DNA from: Campylorhamphus procurvoides
Taxonomy: Eukaryota > Chordata > Aves > Passeriformes > Dendrocolaptidae
Direction: 5' to 3'
NCBI GenBank assembly: GCA_013396655.1
Contig: WBMV01002649.1
Span: forward strand, 21,009-85,008
Length of the DNA stretch: 64,000 nt
Shown here: positions 45,001-60,000 of the stretch, piece by piece
Layout: every line of letters starts with the position of its first letter
Position numbering within the stretch: position 1 is the first letter of the stretch
Translations under genes and position numbers: made by a program
Notes under the pieces: generated by a model
What the model was told of the DNA's origin: nothing
What the model saw: the letters and a program-made list of their open reading frames with translations, nothing else
The model's database searches: none

Positions 45001-48000
45001 AACACAGTGGGTGAGGGTGAAAATCTGAGGTTCAGGTTCTGCTGAAGGGATGTTCCCACCCTGCTGTAATTGCACCCAAAGTGAGCTGATGTTTTAGATC
45101 AGCTTTAAGGCCATTCTGGAATGTTTAATGAGGCTGTTTTCAGACAATAACCAGAGTTCAAGGGCTGCTCCTGACAGTCAGTAGCAAAATTCAGTGAAAA
45201 CCACAGATTTACCCCAAAGGTTGGCAGAGAAAGAGAAACACAGAGCTCACCCAGATCTAAAAACTATTGAAATTGCAGATAGAGAGACCTAAGGGTGAAG
45301 CCTGTGCAGTTCAGCAGACAGCACTTGATTTTAATGAGAGGTAAAAATTTCATGAGTATGAAGCTAAAATAAGAATTCAGCAACTTACAGATGTGGTAGA
45401 TGTTGCAATTGCAAAGAGCAGCCTTGAGCTGTAATCCATTGGGCAGGACTGAAGCAGGTAAATAACTCTGCAAAAAACAGGCTTGTTTTTAACACCAGCT
45501 GCTGAAATCCAACATATCAATATTCATCTGAATGTGAATATTTCACTGTCACAAGGAGATCAAGGATATAGAAAAGGAGGGGAGAACCTCCAAAAAGCTG
45601 CTAATAAGCACAGATATAAGTTATTGGGAATGGCATTCCATGACATAAGTATCTGATGATTCAAACCCAGAAAGTAAAACTGGGAACAGTGAGTTCTGAA
45701 TCACACACACTGCTGGGCTTCTTGAAAAAGCCATTTTTAACCTGCAAGCTAAAAATAATTCACCATGTTATGTGAGAGACAACACCCTTACCTTCGGAGT
45801 TCTTCATCTTCTCCAAAGGTTTCTTGGGTTTTCTGCAAAAAGATGTGAAAATCTGGTGGTGTTTTTTGCATTTTTGGGATAAATAGCTTAACTATCCCTG
45901 CTTAAACCAACACTCAGTGCCTGAGGAGGCTGATTTACAACTGCTTTACTCCTTTGGGCTGAACACACAACCTCTTTGTAGCACCAAAGTGAGACTTTAA
46001 TGTCTGTACAGGGAGAAGGGGAAGCATTTCAAGTCTTCTCACTGCAGATATTAATGAATATCACAAAGGGACTGGAATCTTAGATAGATCCTGAATGACT
46101 GGTAAAGGCAAATAGTGCAAAATAACCTTAGGTTTTTGGACAAGTGAAAAAAAAATAGACCCCTTTTCTGTGAGTGGCCTGTAAATGTGCTGTGGTGACT
46201 TACTTGTGAGGGTGGTGTGCTTGGGCACAGCCATTTCTCCAGCAGTTTATCCCGAATTTTGTTCATATCCAGGTCATTGATCTCAGCTATCTCCTCAGCT
46301 GCAGCGTGGATATCTGGGGGGACAGGCCATTTCCAGACATGCATTTGTGGAGCCCTTTTTCCAGAGCTCCTCTGTGCCCCTCTGGGCTCTGGGTGCTCAC
46401 CTGGGTACCCTCTGCCTGCTGGGTTCTGGATCCTCTGGTCGATGCTGGGGTGCTCATAGAGGGAGAGGATGAGGTGTGCTGGTTTGCCCACAGCCTTGGC
46501 CTGCTCCCCAGAGTTCAGCCTGTGGGTGATCAGCACGTTCTCTGTTGCTGCTCTTTTGTACTGAACCTGCAGCTTCTTCTGCAGCACTCTGGCTTTGCCA
46601 TGGCACTCATCCTGCAGCAGAACACCACAGGTTTGCACAAACAGCCTCTTGCACTCAAGAGCACAATAATCCCGACTTTTAATGGATTAAAACAGTGACT
46701 GCACAGTCAGATCTGTCTCTACCCCTGTATTAAAGGTATTTTTTTCTGCAGACAGACAGCAGGAACCATCCTGCTCTGCTAGGAAAGGTATCTGGTTAAA
46801 AAGGGCAAAGGTATGTTGTGAAAAGGCCAAATAAAATATGTGCCAGTCTGTAAAATTAAGATATTTGGGGCAAAATGGAGAAGGAAAAAGATTAGTATTA
46901 AAACCTTGGCCCTCTTAAGTTGCAGTTGAGTTTTGACACAAGTACAGGGAACTATTTAGTGCTCTTTGTGTCTCAACAACTCCCCAGGAAGTCTGATATG
47001 AGCCTGAGAACCAAGTCAAAGCAGCCTTTCTTTATGTGTAACAGCACAAAGAGCTACAGATATTTGGAACTCAGAGCAAATTAATCCTGGTATTGACCCA
47101 ACAGCTGGAACAGATTCCAACTCGTTCTCTGGCAGCAAGAGAAATGCACACAACAGGAAAAAGGAGAGGAATTTGTTCTGCCTGTTCTCTTGTCCAGCCT
47201 CCAGGAGCTGTCAGGGTGTGACAGGAGGATGTCCCAGGACAGAGGGTTCTTTTGGGGGTCCCTTCTCCAAAGGTGCTTCCCATACCAGGGTTGGTTCTGG
47301 GACAATTTGCACACCACTATCCAAACCACCAACAATCAAAAGACATCACAACTCCTTGGCCCTACAGGAGCCCTGCAAGCAGTTTCCCCTCACCTTTTCT
47401 GGGGTGTTCTTCAGCCACTTGTCAGCCAGGTAGAGACAGAATTTCAATGCCTGAATATGGTCAGGGCCTTTCCAAAGAGAAAAAAAAGAGGCAAATAAAT
47501 TAAGTTTTCATTAATTTTTCTTACAGCATGTAGTATATCCACTTTAGTTCAAAGAATCAAAATTAGCAGCTATTTAAAATGTTAGGGAAGCTCTTGTGCT
47601 TAAAGGGCAAAAAGATCTATCTATTTGGATTCAGATAAGAGAGAAGCCAGGTTAAAGTGGGCTGAAATATTTGCTTTTGGTGGAAAACTTGTCTGCAGGT
47701 GGAATGAACATGCAGAAACTTTAAGCAAGACAACAAGGCCAGGCTGGACTAGGCTTGGAGCAGCCTGGTCTGGTGGGAGGTGTCCCTGCCCATGGCAGGG
47801 GGGGAATGAGGTGGTTTTTAAGGTCCCTTCCAACCCATTCTGTGATTCTATAAAAAGTGAGAAAAAAGGGTCTCTTGGTGATACTGTGATATAAAAATTG
47901 GCTGTAGGAGACATTAAATTTTAATCTCGAGGTTTTCTGGGTGTTTTTGGAGAACACTGAACAAAGGTTTGGTCACAGGCTTGTTCTTGCCTCAGGCCTG

Positions 48001-51000
48001 TTGTACTCCCACCCCATTTGTGCCTCGGGGGGGGGGAATTCCTGGGCAATCTTGAGAGCCATGGCCACAGCCCACTCGGGGTTGAGGATGGACAGCAGGT
48101 AGGACTGGATGGTCTGCACAGTTTTGATGGTTCCCTTGTTCACCACTGAGGGGCAGCCACTGCTCCTCATCTCCAGGATTTTGGCCTTCAGCTTCTTCTC
48201 AAAGACATATCGAGCTGCAGACATGTGGAAGGTGTCCAGGGAAACCTGGAAAACATGGAAGGGGGTTAAGAGTTGTCAGAACTTCTGTAGTGAGGCCAAA
48301 ATCATGCAAAAGAAAAATGAAAGCTCCTTTTTTTTTGGGGGGGGGGAATAATCTTTAAATAAATCCTCTCAAAGTGCTGCTTTACCTTCATCAGTTTGGC
48401 AATCAGCAGGAGGGTGGGGAAGGATTCCTCGCTGAGCTCTGGGGCTGAAAGGACAAACAGTTGCCTGTGAAAGGGTCACAGTGCCCTCCCAGCTGTCACT
48501 GGGAAAGGAAGCACTGGGAGAGGATGGGGACCTGCTGGGGGAGAGAAGGAATGGGATCATTATCCACACTGGGCTCTGTGGGTTCCTTTGGTCTTTGAAT
48601 GCTCCTAAGAAAGAATTTGAGGACAATTCTGCAATTTGGCTCCACTGGGAGCACAAATTCCTTCAGAAGTATTTGGGATGGAAACTGCATCAATGAAGGA
48701 TTACAGTTAATATAGAATATACACTGTAGAGATTGGAAGTTCCCAGATAGTAGAGAAAGGGAATTTTATACATATATATAGCCATGAAAGGTAGTGAACC
48801 TACATATGATGTTCCAGAAACACTGTGAAGTCCTGAAGAATATCAGGTGGAAGGGCAGCCTGGTGTGGGCAGCTGGAGACAAGGGATTCACCTGCTCCAA
48901 AACATACTGGTGTTCCAGGTCCACAGGGGGGGAGATTCTGTGGTAGGACCCCAGATGTCTGAGGAGGCTCAAAGCCTAGAGGGAAAAACAAAGAGAAATA
49001 AGAACACAGAAGTAAATAAAGCAGAGCAGAGAGGCCACTGGCAGGGTAAGAGTGACCCTTCTGGGCATACCTGGCCCAGCTGGAGGCTGGTGTTCTTCTC
49101 ATCAGCATTTTGGATCACTCTCAGGATGATTTCAATGGTTTCGTAGTCATAAGGATCCAGCTGGTCAAAACAAGGGTCTCTTTTATAAGATCTGACATGA
49201 TTTGTGTGATAAAAGCATAAAAATGAGTTAACTTTTCCCAGTTTTAATGCCAACTGATGTAACATCATCAGTGTTATGTCAATATAAACATGACATAATT
49301 CTGTAAAAAAAGTCTTCCAGGTCATAGTTCTAATTCCTAAAAAAGTGTCAGGATATCACAGAAAGACCAAACAAGAAATGATGGGGGGAAAAACCCCAAA
49401 GCCACAAAACCCCTAAATTCAAACCCCCAAAATACAAACCCAAACCCCAACATATCATTTTTTTACCCCCCCATCTATTTTTAATGTAGAATTTTCCCAG
49501 GGAATTACAATACTGAGGACTTTTTTGCTTGATTATTTTCTGATTGCTTTTCAAGGGAAGTGGGGATGACAGACTCTACCTGCCTTTAATGATAATTAGA
49601 TATGGGGCTGTCATTTTATTTTTCCTGGAGAAGCAGAAAGCTTAAACTTCACATTTACATGCTTTGGGAAAACTTGGGGAAAAAACACAACCTTTTCACA
49701 TTTCTGAGGAATTATTAATCTGCCATTCAAATGATGTGGAGCCTTGAGACCAGATGCAGATTGCAGGGATCCTTTTTGGCTGTTTCAGTGTGATTTTGAA
49801 AAATGAATAAAAAATTCCCGTGAGATTTGTGACCAGGGTGTTGGTGCTTTGGAGCAGAGGGGTTATTTCCAGAGCCCTGGCCAGCAGTTTGGAGTGAGGC
49901 TGTCTCTCCCTGTGCTCTGCAGAGTCCTCCTCCCCCTGGGGTGTGCTGGTGTTCTGCAGCAGGAGGGTCTCAATGCAAAGCTGCAGTGCAGCATCACTGT
50001 CCAGCAGGAAAGTGCTGGGAAAAAGCAGAATGTTCTCTGTGACCTCTGGATTTCCTTAGGAATGCATTCATGCAAGGCCAGGATGTGTTCTGAATAATGG
50101 TTTTTAAAAAGTAACAGTTTGTGTATTACATTAATTAGGATTTATTTAAACCAAAGTATATTTTCAGTGGTCGTGGTTATTATTACAACAATTAAATACA
50201 ATAATTTAAGTCAGTACCTGCAGTAGTTCAAGATGAGACCTGTGTCTACCTCTGGGTTTTGTACCAACATCCTGATGAGCTCCTTCTTCCTCAGGGGTGG
50301 TTGTCTAAATACAGTCTCAAAGGAAATCTATAGGTAGAGAAACAATTTATGTTATCAAAAAGGTATTTTAGACAATATCAAGACTAATTCCTTTCCTGTT
50401 TTCTTTAGTTTCAATCCAGACTCCTTCAGAGCAGGAAAGGCATTTGCTGACTATCCCATGTGCCAAATAACACTTAAGAACTTCAAAGTTCTTTTAGAGC
50501 CCCCCAGTTACTGCATTTCAGTTTCTGAGGTTTATTCAAGCAGAAGGAAGAATTAAAACCAAAATCCCAACTGTACTTACGTTTGCATGAGAAATCTGTC
50601 AAAACCCCACCATAAATCTCAGACTATACTGACATTATTTTAGTGAAGAAAACCCTAAAATAAACAACTGAATTAAAACTTACACCAAATTTGCTAAGCT
50701 GGATTCCCCATTCTGCATCAGTAACCAATTCCTGGAATTTTCTCTTCTCTTCTGCTTCACCATATTGGTCAGCAAGTTGTGCTCCAACCAGAGCCACTGC
50801 CTAGGAGTGAGCAGGGAAGTGAAAGCAAGGCTGAAAAATAACCTGAAAATTGGGAATCCTGAGGCCTAAATCCTCAGAGGAAATCTGAACCAACTCATAA
50901 GTGATCACACAACTGTGTGAAATGAAAATGTGATGTCTTTTCCAAAGAAACTCCTGAACTTTCTCTGTCTGCTGAAGAAACACAAGGCCTTGGGAACTCA

Positions 51001-54000
51001 CCAAAACTTTCCTGTAGTTTTGCCAGGTGTTGTTTATGACATCCCACAGCTTCTTGAACATCTCCTCCTTGGGCAGGATTGTGCAGTATCCCAGGGCCAG
51101 CTCCTGGTCTATGACACGAGAGTTGAACACCTGTGGTTTGGGGACAAAAAAAATTGGGAACTTTAGGAATTTATTTCAATAGGTTTCTTTCTGGAAAGTG
51201 TAACACAGGGAAAGTACTCTGTAATTTAGAGGTGTATTGGGCCTTTGAGTTAGAAGGGGGGGAAAAATGAATAAAAATGCATTTCAGTTTTAGAACTTAA
51301 AATCTAAATGTGTCAAAGTAAGTTCCCTTAGTCCAAACTGCCTTGGGAGGTGGAAAACTGCAGGTTTGGCTGATGCCTTTTTGAAAACCTACAAATCTAA
51401 AATGAACCCAGGACTGAAAATGAGACAGAGTTGTATCTACAGGTCAAAAGGGTCCCTATTATAAGTTAGGGCTCTAAAGGATCCCCCAAAGAGGAGGCTC
51501 CCACTGCACATAACCTTGCAAGCAGAGCAATCAGTGTGGGATCAGAGAGCACAAGAGGCTCCAGTCCACACCAGCAGGGAGGAGTTTCAAAGCTCTGGTG
51601 CTCAGGGAAATGGTTTAGTGGGGACTTGGGAGTTTGAGCTTAAAGGTTGGGCTCACCCTTTGGGGTCTTTCCCACCCCAAGGTGGGAGAGCAGGAGGAAG
51701 GGGGTCCCTCCCCCCCTGCCCAGAGCTCCCTTACCTTGTGCAGTAAGGTCAGGGTGGTGCTCCTGATTGCTGAGGAGCACTTCTGCCTCATAGCAAGGAG
51801 GAAGCTTTTGGTCTCAGACAGGGTATTGGCACTGTACAGCTGGCAGGGAAGAAAGCACAGAGTTAAAAATGCATCCTGAGCCTTCAGCTCTCCTGTCATT
51901 TGCAGCATAACAGGTACTACAGTAATAATAGGTATATAGTGATTGTATTTTCAGGTTTATTTAGGGTCTTTCAAAGATTTCCTCTAGAGAGAGAAAGGGT
52001 TTCTGTTTCCAAGTGCTTTTGAATTGAGGAATGTTTCTGGAACATGCTGCTCACAGCTTTTCCCCTGCTCACCAATGATAAAGCAATGTCATAAACCTTT
52101 ACTCAGCTGCTCATTCTGGATCAGGAATGGAAGTTCAGTCATGGCCATGCTTTGTAAAGAGAAAGGAGGGAAGAAACCACCAGCTCCTTTCACAAACTGG
52201 CTCAACATGTGGTCAGGTGGTGGGGACAAAAGGGTCATGGTGAGAGCCTCTCCCAAATCCCCCCAGAAGTGCCCTAAAGCTGCCAGTAGCTAGGCCATTT
52301 CTGAGGTGGCTGCCCTACCTTCTCACTGAGGGCCAGGTCCATGGTGCTGCAGATGCCATGCTGCAGGCAGGACCCAAAGGCACACACTGTGAGCCTCAGG
52401 GCCAGCTCACACTGGCTGCTCTCCAGCAGGGTCTGCACTGCTGTGCTCAGGGGGGCTCCAACTGGCAGCAGGAGGTTCTGCCCTGTCAACAACAACCCCA
52501 GAGAATAATTAGTGTATTTATATTAACCACATTGTTCTTGGAATTTCCATCAGAGCAGTTTCTTTTTCTTTGTTAAATTTATGACACATGATCAGCCTTA
52601 GTTCCCTTTGAAACTTTCAGGGCTTTTGGTTTAATACAGACTCTTATTTTGGTTCAAAACCCCAGAGTTTTTGACCAAAAGTCATCTTCTTGGACAGGCT
52701 TTGATGATCCTAACTCACAGAACTCCTGTAGTGAGGCACAGGCTTGGACAAGCTCAAAATCCCCTGGTGGAACAGTAGGAATTACCCCCAAACTGGTGTG
52801 TTCTGGGCTGAACCAAACCAGCCCCCTAAAATATGGCCTTAAGCAAAAACCCCACGAGTTAATCATGTAGGTAGAGTTTAAACCTCATGTTTCCCAGGGT
52901 GGTTTATGCTCTGAGTGCCACCCATGGCAGTGGGGTGGAACTAAGTGATCCTTAAGGTCCCTCCCAAGGCAGAGCCCTCTGTGATACCTTCAATAAAAGC
53001 ACGGTTTGCCAGGCTTGTGGACTCCAAGGGGTACAGCTTGTCCTCTGAAAGACACACAAAAGCACATCAGCAGCTTGGCAGGGTCTCAGAGGCACCCTGA
53101 GGTCTGGCAGCTCCTTAGGAATCCTGAGGGACACTGCAGAAAACAGAGACACATGAACTTTGGGAGCCACCTGCTGCTGGTTTTAGCTGTGCCTGATCAC
53201 AAGTGGTTTCTCAGGAGGGAATATCAAAAGCGTTGCAGACTTCTGTTTATAATAATTGAGAATGTTAAGAGTCGTGGTTATCTACAGTGGTATGGAATAG
53301 AAGGGTGATCATTTTAGAATGAGCTGAAATTCATCTTGATACAATCCTGTTTTCCTCAGTGGCCACCAGAATATCTAGGGGAGATCCTAAGAACAGTACA
53401 AGTTTGTGGTGACACTTCTCCAGAGCATTCTCCAAGCCCTCAGGCATTTGGCATTGAACCAGCACAAACCCCAAAGTCATCTGTCTATTCTATGCCCCCC
53501 AAGAGGTATTTCCTCTGTGAGTTTGTCTAACTGAGATTTCTGGGGTGGTAATTTCCACACACATGCAGAGTTATTGATATTTCTGGATAAAAATCAGTAA
53601 GAAACGCAGACTCTGTTCAGGAAAGCAAGCTTACCACAAAGAGGCAGAACAGCAGAAATAAATTCATATGTAACTGGCATAGTTGTCTGGGCATCAAGGA
53701 CTATCCCATCTTCCTTAAAGAAGTCACCATAGGCCCACTCTTCAGAAGGATCTTTGTCTCCTCCAAAAGATGTGGCCTAAATAAGAACATTGGCAAAGTA
53801 CACAAAACAAATAGAAGTTAATAAGGCTACTGACAAACTGAGTGTTGCAAGAGGTTCCAGTTTTGGGGTACAGGAAGGGAACACAACCTTCTGTCTGCAA
53901 AAGGATTTTAATCTCCTATTTCTGTTGAATGTAGCAACAAACACATTTCCTCCCTCGAGTGGCCACGTTTCTCTTTCATGTTGCAGTTATTGAGCTGTAC

Positions 54001-57000
54001 AGCCAGACGATTTCTTAATTAATTTAATGGAGGCTTTCATTCTTGGCCAAATACTATAAGCAAACATTTTCCAAATGGATCATTTTCTAGGCAAATAACA
54101 TTCTGTGCATAAACATTGCCCAGCCACTTTGCTCCACTCCCCCTGCAGCTGGAGGAGCCCCTTCATCTCAAGTAGCCTAAAGCACTGCTTGACCTAAACA
54201 AAAAAACAAAGATGCTATTCAAGGACTTGATCATCTTAGTTTTACCCAGCTCTTGGCAATGCCTTCACATAATACATGTACTGAAAAACCCAGCCCTCCC
54301 TGTGGCAGTCAGCTCTCTGGCAGTGCTGGCAGCAGTTCTGCAATAAAACCAGCAGTACTGTCAGCAGGATTTATGAAGTGGGGAATGCTACTTGTGCTTG
54401 TCCCACAGCTGCACTGCTTGTAGGGCTCACACCACTCTTGAAGCTGAAGTGCACTCACAGGCAAGCAAGTTTTTATTTGTAGAGCTCTGTGTGGGGTTTT
54501 TTGGTGGTGTTTGCTTTCTGATTCACTATTGCTGGAGAAATGAGAGGGCAAGTAACACATGCAGTGGGCAGAGCAGAAAATACCTTTGCTGTGAACCCCT
54601 CGTTGTCTATCTGGCACTGTCTGTAGGTGTCCTTGGCAATCAGAGTGTACTGACAGAGTTCCAGACAATCCAGGAGTAAATCTGCAAAGATATCAAGTTC
54701 ACCAGCATGAATGGGTGGCTCACTTGTCACAGGGAGAGGAAACAGTTTTGCAGCACCAATTTTGACAGGTGCTTCTGCAGGAAGTCACTCTCAGGTGTGT
54801 TCATTGCTGTTTGGGCAGCTGGACTGCCAGGATGAACACCAATGATAACCACAATAATTACCTGCACTACACACTGTGGCTGCCTGGCAGGCCAGCTCAT
54901 GGATCACTGCTGGTAGGTTCATGTCAGAGGGGATGATCATTGGAACATCAGCTCCCAGCATGTGGCAAAGCCTCTGACACACTGAGAACAGCAGCTTCCC
55001 TGTGGCTTCATTGCAGTGATTTTCATAGGACTCCCTGTTAAAAAGGGAAAGGATGTTAAAACCCCCAGTAGTTCTGAGGGCTTTTACTTAAGGACATATT
55101 CTGGTCTGATTATTTAATTCTCTTTCAGTTTTTCCCCTGTATCACTCACTGATGTGAATTAAAAAGTACACTGGAGGTACCTTAGAGGTGCTGAAGGACA
55201 TGAAACACATTAATAATAAAAATATATTTAACATTTTCATCTGATCTTAAATGATGTGCCAAGCTCAGCCTGAGGCAGAGCCCAGCTGCAAACCATGCCA
55301 GGGTGTGTCCAGTCAGTGTGTAGTGGTTCCCTTCTCTGTGAGCCAACAACTCTCACAATGGTTATTTTATATTTGGCCTTTCTTATCTCTCACTGTAAAA
55401 GTGTAGGGATCTTTTTACTGAGTGATCATGGCAAAAAATGGGGCAATTTTCAGAGACAGTGACTTAACTCCCCCCTCAGTATTGCAAACAAACCATAAGC
55501 CTGTTGCTCAAACCCTCATTTTTACAATAAAGAACTAAAACAAAACCCCCTTTTCATTGTTCAGCATGTACTTAATTCTGCAAAGTATCAGAAATAGTTC
55601 AGAAAAGCCCATTAAAAGTGAGACCTGGGAAACCTGTGCAGTTTTACCTGCATATTTTGACAGCAGCTTCAACTTTTCCAGCATCCAGTGCTCTCAGGGC
55701 CAGCTTCTGGCCCAGCTCATGCTCTGAGAGCTGCAGGAGCAAAGCCAGCCTGTACAGCCTGGATTCAGTGGGAGGGCTCCTGGCTTTGCCATCTTCTGGG
55801 TGACAGTTCAGTGGCTGCCCTTTCCTGGCCTTTGCAGCTCTGACACTTTCATAAGCACTTATGTGATGCTCAAGAAGCTCAGAGGTCAGGGAAGGGTTGC
55901 TGAATTCTTCAGCAGAGAGAAAGATATCAAAATATTCCTGCAACAACAATAAATGTTATGTATTTGTATTCATGGAAGTTCCTTGAAAAATGTTGGGGTC
56001 TCCTTTTGTGTTAAAATGGTTTTGTCACCTGTTTCATTAGAGGAATATTTCAGTACAAAGTTGACTTTAGTGGTTCCTACCAACTGCTGATTTATGCAAG
56101 AAATGAGAGAATTTTGGCAGGCAGTAGGGAAGCAAAACAAAAACCCCTAAAGGATACCCCATGCTCAAATGCCATATGAAATAATCAAAGTTTATCCACC
56201 ATATCAAGATCTTAGTAAACTATTACAGGTCTTACCATGAAATGTTAGCAATTAAGACTTTGGGAGAGTATCTAACTTTTTGGTTTAAATAAACAACTGA
56301 GTTCTAATTGGAACTTTCCCAGGCACTATTTAAACTGTTAGATTGGCCTTGGAAGGCCTTTGAAGACAATTATAAAAAAAACCTTTGCACATACAGTGAA
56401 TACAATTAATTTGTAATATAATCCACGTGCTAAGGTAAATTTGGAATAAATCCAGTGTGGTTTGGAGCTCTCAGGTTCCCTACCTGCAGGGTGGCAAGTG
56501 TTTCAAACATCTTCAGGTGCTCTTCCCATTCATGTTCCTTCACAGGACTGTCTGGTGGGGGAGAAAAGCAGTTACTAAAAGCAGTTATCCCTGCTTGCCT
56601 TTCCAAACAACACGTGGGGTGTGGAACTTGTACCTTTCTGAGTGCTGAGCAGGAATTTAAGGACTTCCATGAGTGTCTTGGTCGGGAACATTTGTGTTTT
56701 TTGCTGCAGGAAAGGGAGAGGTGAATGGGTTTGGTTTCCTTTTTTTGGAAAAAAAGGAGTGTTGCTGGGAGCAGACAGTGACCCTCGGGCTTCAGCTCTG
56801 TTAAAATACTTTGTAATCCCCTCCAAACATCTTAAGCAACAATTACTGAGTCCAAGATACAACAGTTATTGTAAATATTAACCCTTTGTGGAAACAGTGA
56901 ATGCTTTCCAGGTGTAAGATGTATTTACTGCACACAGGCTGTTGGTTCTCACAGGAGTTTGGAAATACCCACCCTTCTCCTTTCCTTTTTCCTTCCCAAA

Positions 57001-60000
57001 ATAACCCCCCAAATCAACTGGTAACACAAATTCCCTTCTGTGGTTGCAAGATGTGTCCTGTCAATGGGGAGGCTTCAACCCACCTAGCAGAGCCACAGCT
57101 ACAGACTTTAAATAGGTGTTTTCCAAGGAACTAAAGAAAACTGGAAAATACTTGGGACTAGAGGTGTAGCAATAGCACAGAACAGCAGGATTTATCCATT
57201 ATTAACTGGATTCACACAGCCATGTTGCTGTGTGGATATGCCTTTAAAAATAACTAAAAATTATATGGTGCACAGGGGAGAGTTGGAAGAGGCTCCAAGA
57301 GGCCCCCCAGTCCAACCTCTTGCTCAAAGCAGCACCAGTTCCATTTGCATCCCTGACTTTTTAAAAGCATCTGAGTAAGAACAGCATTTAGAATGACTTG
57401 TGCACACAATTCACAGTGTGGAAAGACTTGGTACCTCTTCAGGATCATCTGGTTTGTTCTTTAGCACCAGTTTTCCCCATATAGTCAATCTCTCTGCAAC
57501 CTCCTCAGCTTCAGCAGGAGTCAGAGACTTTAGCAAAGTCAGAGATTCCTCTCCCTGAAGGTAGAAGAACAAAGAAACAAGATTAAAGCAGAAATAATCA
57601 AAAGAAGTGGGCATTTGCTTTTGGAAGAGCTCAGTTGTGTGTGTGCCCTTGCTCTGACACAATGGGCAGCTGGGTAAGCAAAACCAGAATATGAAAATGA
57701 GTAGAGACTTCAATTCCAAACCCATGTGTTGTAGGCCATAACTTTCATCCTTTTCTGCCACAAATGAAGCACAAAACTCTGACAAAGGACTCCTTTTTAA
57801 GTATAAGCAGTTAGGTGTAGAATTACTAGAATTTTAATTAAAAATCTCTCTGTAAACTGCTTATGAGATTTGAGGCAGCAATTTTGCAAAGAGGCCTCAG
57901 TGTCTCTAAATTCCCAAACCAAGTGCCATGAAGTATTTCCATACCCTTTCTTTGTCAATCAGGTCTATCATCCTCAGAAAGTAGACTTCCCCTGTGGGCA
58001 GTGCATAAGCTTCTACAATTTTCAAGGCATCCTCCAAAGCAGTAGGGCTGTCTTGCTTCAGGATGTATCTCACAAGCATCTGTACAAAGAAAACAGGCAT
58101 GGCCTTCAGTTCCTTCAGCAGGGGATAACAAAGGGATTCATTTGTACACTTTTCACCACTGGAATTGCACAGCTCGTGCCAGGCAAGTTCCTTGGAAGCT
58201 GAAAATTTCCATCTGGAGAAAACCTGACTGAAGTGTAACTGGGGGAGAATTAACTGGGAACTCTGAATGTCCCTCTGGCTCCTCAGGGTGCCAAGGAACT
58301 TTTCCAGAAATACTCATGTTTTCTCCTAATGAAGGGGAGATGGTAAACAAATAACAAACTCTAAAAAACCAGGCCTGAAGCTTTGATCACTCACCATTAT
58401 CATCTCGTTGTCCCTTAAAAGATTTGTATCCCTTATCCCATAGGCTCTCAAAAGCTTCTTCATCTCCATCAGTCTGTAACTGTCCTGCAGTAACTTCACT
58501 CTGTGGGCAAATTACACTCCTGTTAATTACTTTGCTGCCATTTAACCACCATCCTACATCAGACACACAGTATTTCCCCAACCAAGTGTAGCCTGTGGAT
58601 GTTTCTTACTTGCCATGATCCATTTCCAGATGCTGTTTCACCAGCTGCTCCACTGCTGCACTCCATGGCACTGTGGCACTGCCCATCAGCTGGAGAACTG
58701 CATCAAATTTCAGCTGCAAAAGGAGCAGAAACAGCTTCCTGTTCAAATCAGTCTCTTCCAGTATTGCTCAAACTGACTGATTCCTTTAGACAGGGGTTTT
58801 ATTTCCTTGCCCAGTCTCCTCTTGCATAGAGAACATTCAATATCATAATGTGGGGTGTCAGGTTGGATTAGAAAATGCTTGTGGTAATTTCCAACACTGT
58901 GGAGCTCGAGTTTCATACTTATCAAAGCTGGTGAGTTTTCCATGTGATGACACCAGAACTACAGTTTAATTCTCAAAGAACATCATGTAGGAAATTACTA
59001 AGATAGAATAAAAAGACACCATAGCAGTTTCTCCTCACAGCACTCATGTGAAAATGTGAAATTGATGTTTCAGCCTGAACTGGAGTGTCTTGGAGTCACT
59101 CTAAAATAAATGTACTTACATCTGTGTCAGAGATGCAGCCAATGACAGCAATGGCCTTTGCCTCCCAGGCAGTTTCAAAGACTGAAATGCCCCGTGTCCG
59201 ACAAGGTTCCAGCAAATCCTGCACAGTCAGAAGAAGATTATTAGGACTATCTTATAAACAAAAATGTTTGGGATGGGTTTGGCCAACTTCCCTTGTATCT
59301 CTTAAAGCCTCATAACTGAAAGAGTAAGGAGCATTAAGAGCACTGACAGGTATAAGCTAATCTGAAAGCTGGTCCTAAAATGGAAGTGCAAACAGAAATG
59401 CCCATCAGATTTGTTTTCTGCCCACTCAGGTTGAAACAGCTCCCTTCAAAAGGAAGAAAATGGGGATACCTTTATGTACTGCAGAAGAAGCTCATCCTTC
59501 TGTAGGTTATGTTCACACAGGTAGGGTTTGATGAACTTCTCCAAAATGGAAGGGACGAGCTCTGGAGCCAGAATTTTATCAAACATGCGGAACACAATTG
59601 TGGTTGCATTTTCCTGGGCAGCAGGGAGAAAAATGCCACGTTAGAACACCCCACAGGAGAGGACCCTTGGCATCTCTCCTAAATAATTCAGCATGCAGAG
59701 TCCACTGAAATCCTCTGAATGATTTCAAGAGCAAACACCCCTCTTGAGCTCAAATAAAACCTCCTTGTTCAGTTGTACTTTAGATTTCTGTTGCTCCACA
59801 ATGTATGATCTGTATTGAACTGCAGACCAGAGTCTGAGCCACAGCTTCTCACCATGTTATATTTACACCCAGAGTTGAAAGGAAATTTGTAGCAAACAGA
59901 TCAAGCCTGAGCAGCTGATGAACACCAGGTTAACCAGCCAGTCCATCAGGACTCCTCTTTTGCTGATTTTAAATTACATGCTACAGGATTTTTCTCCTTC

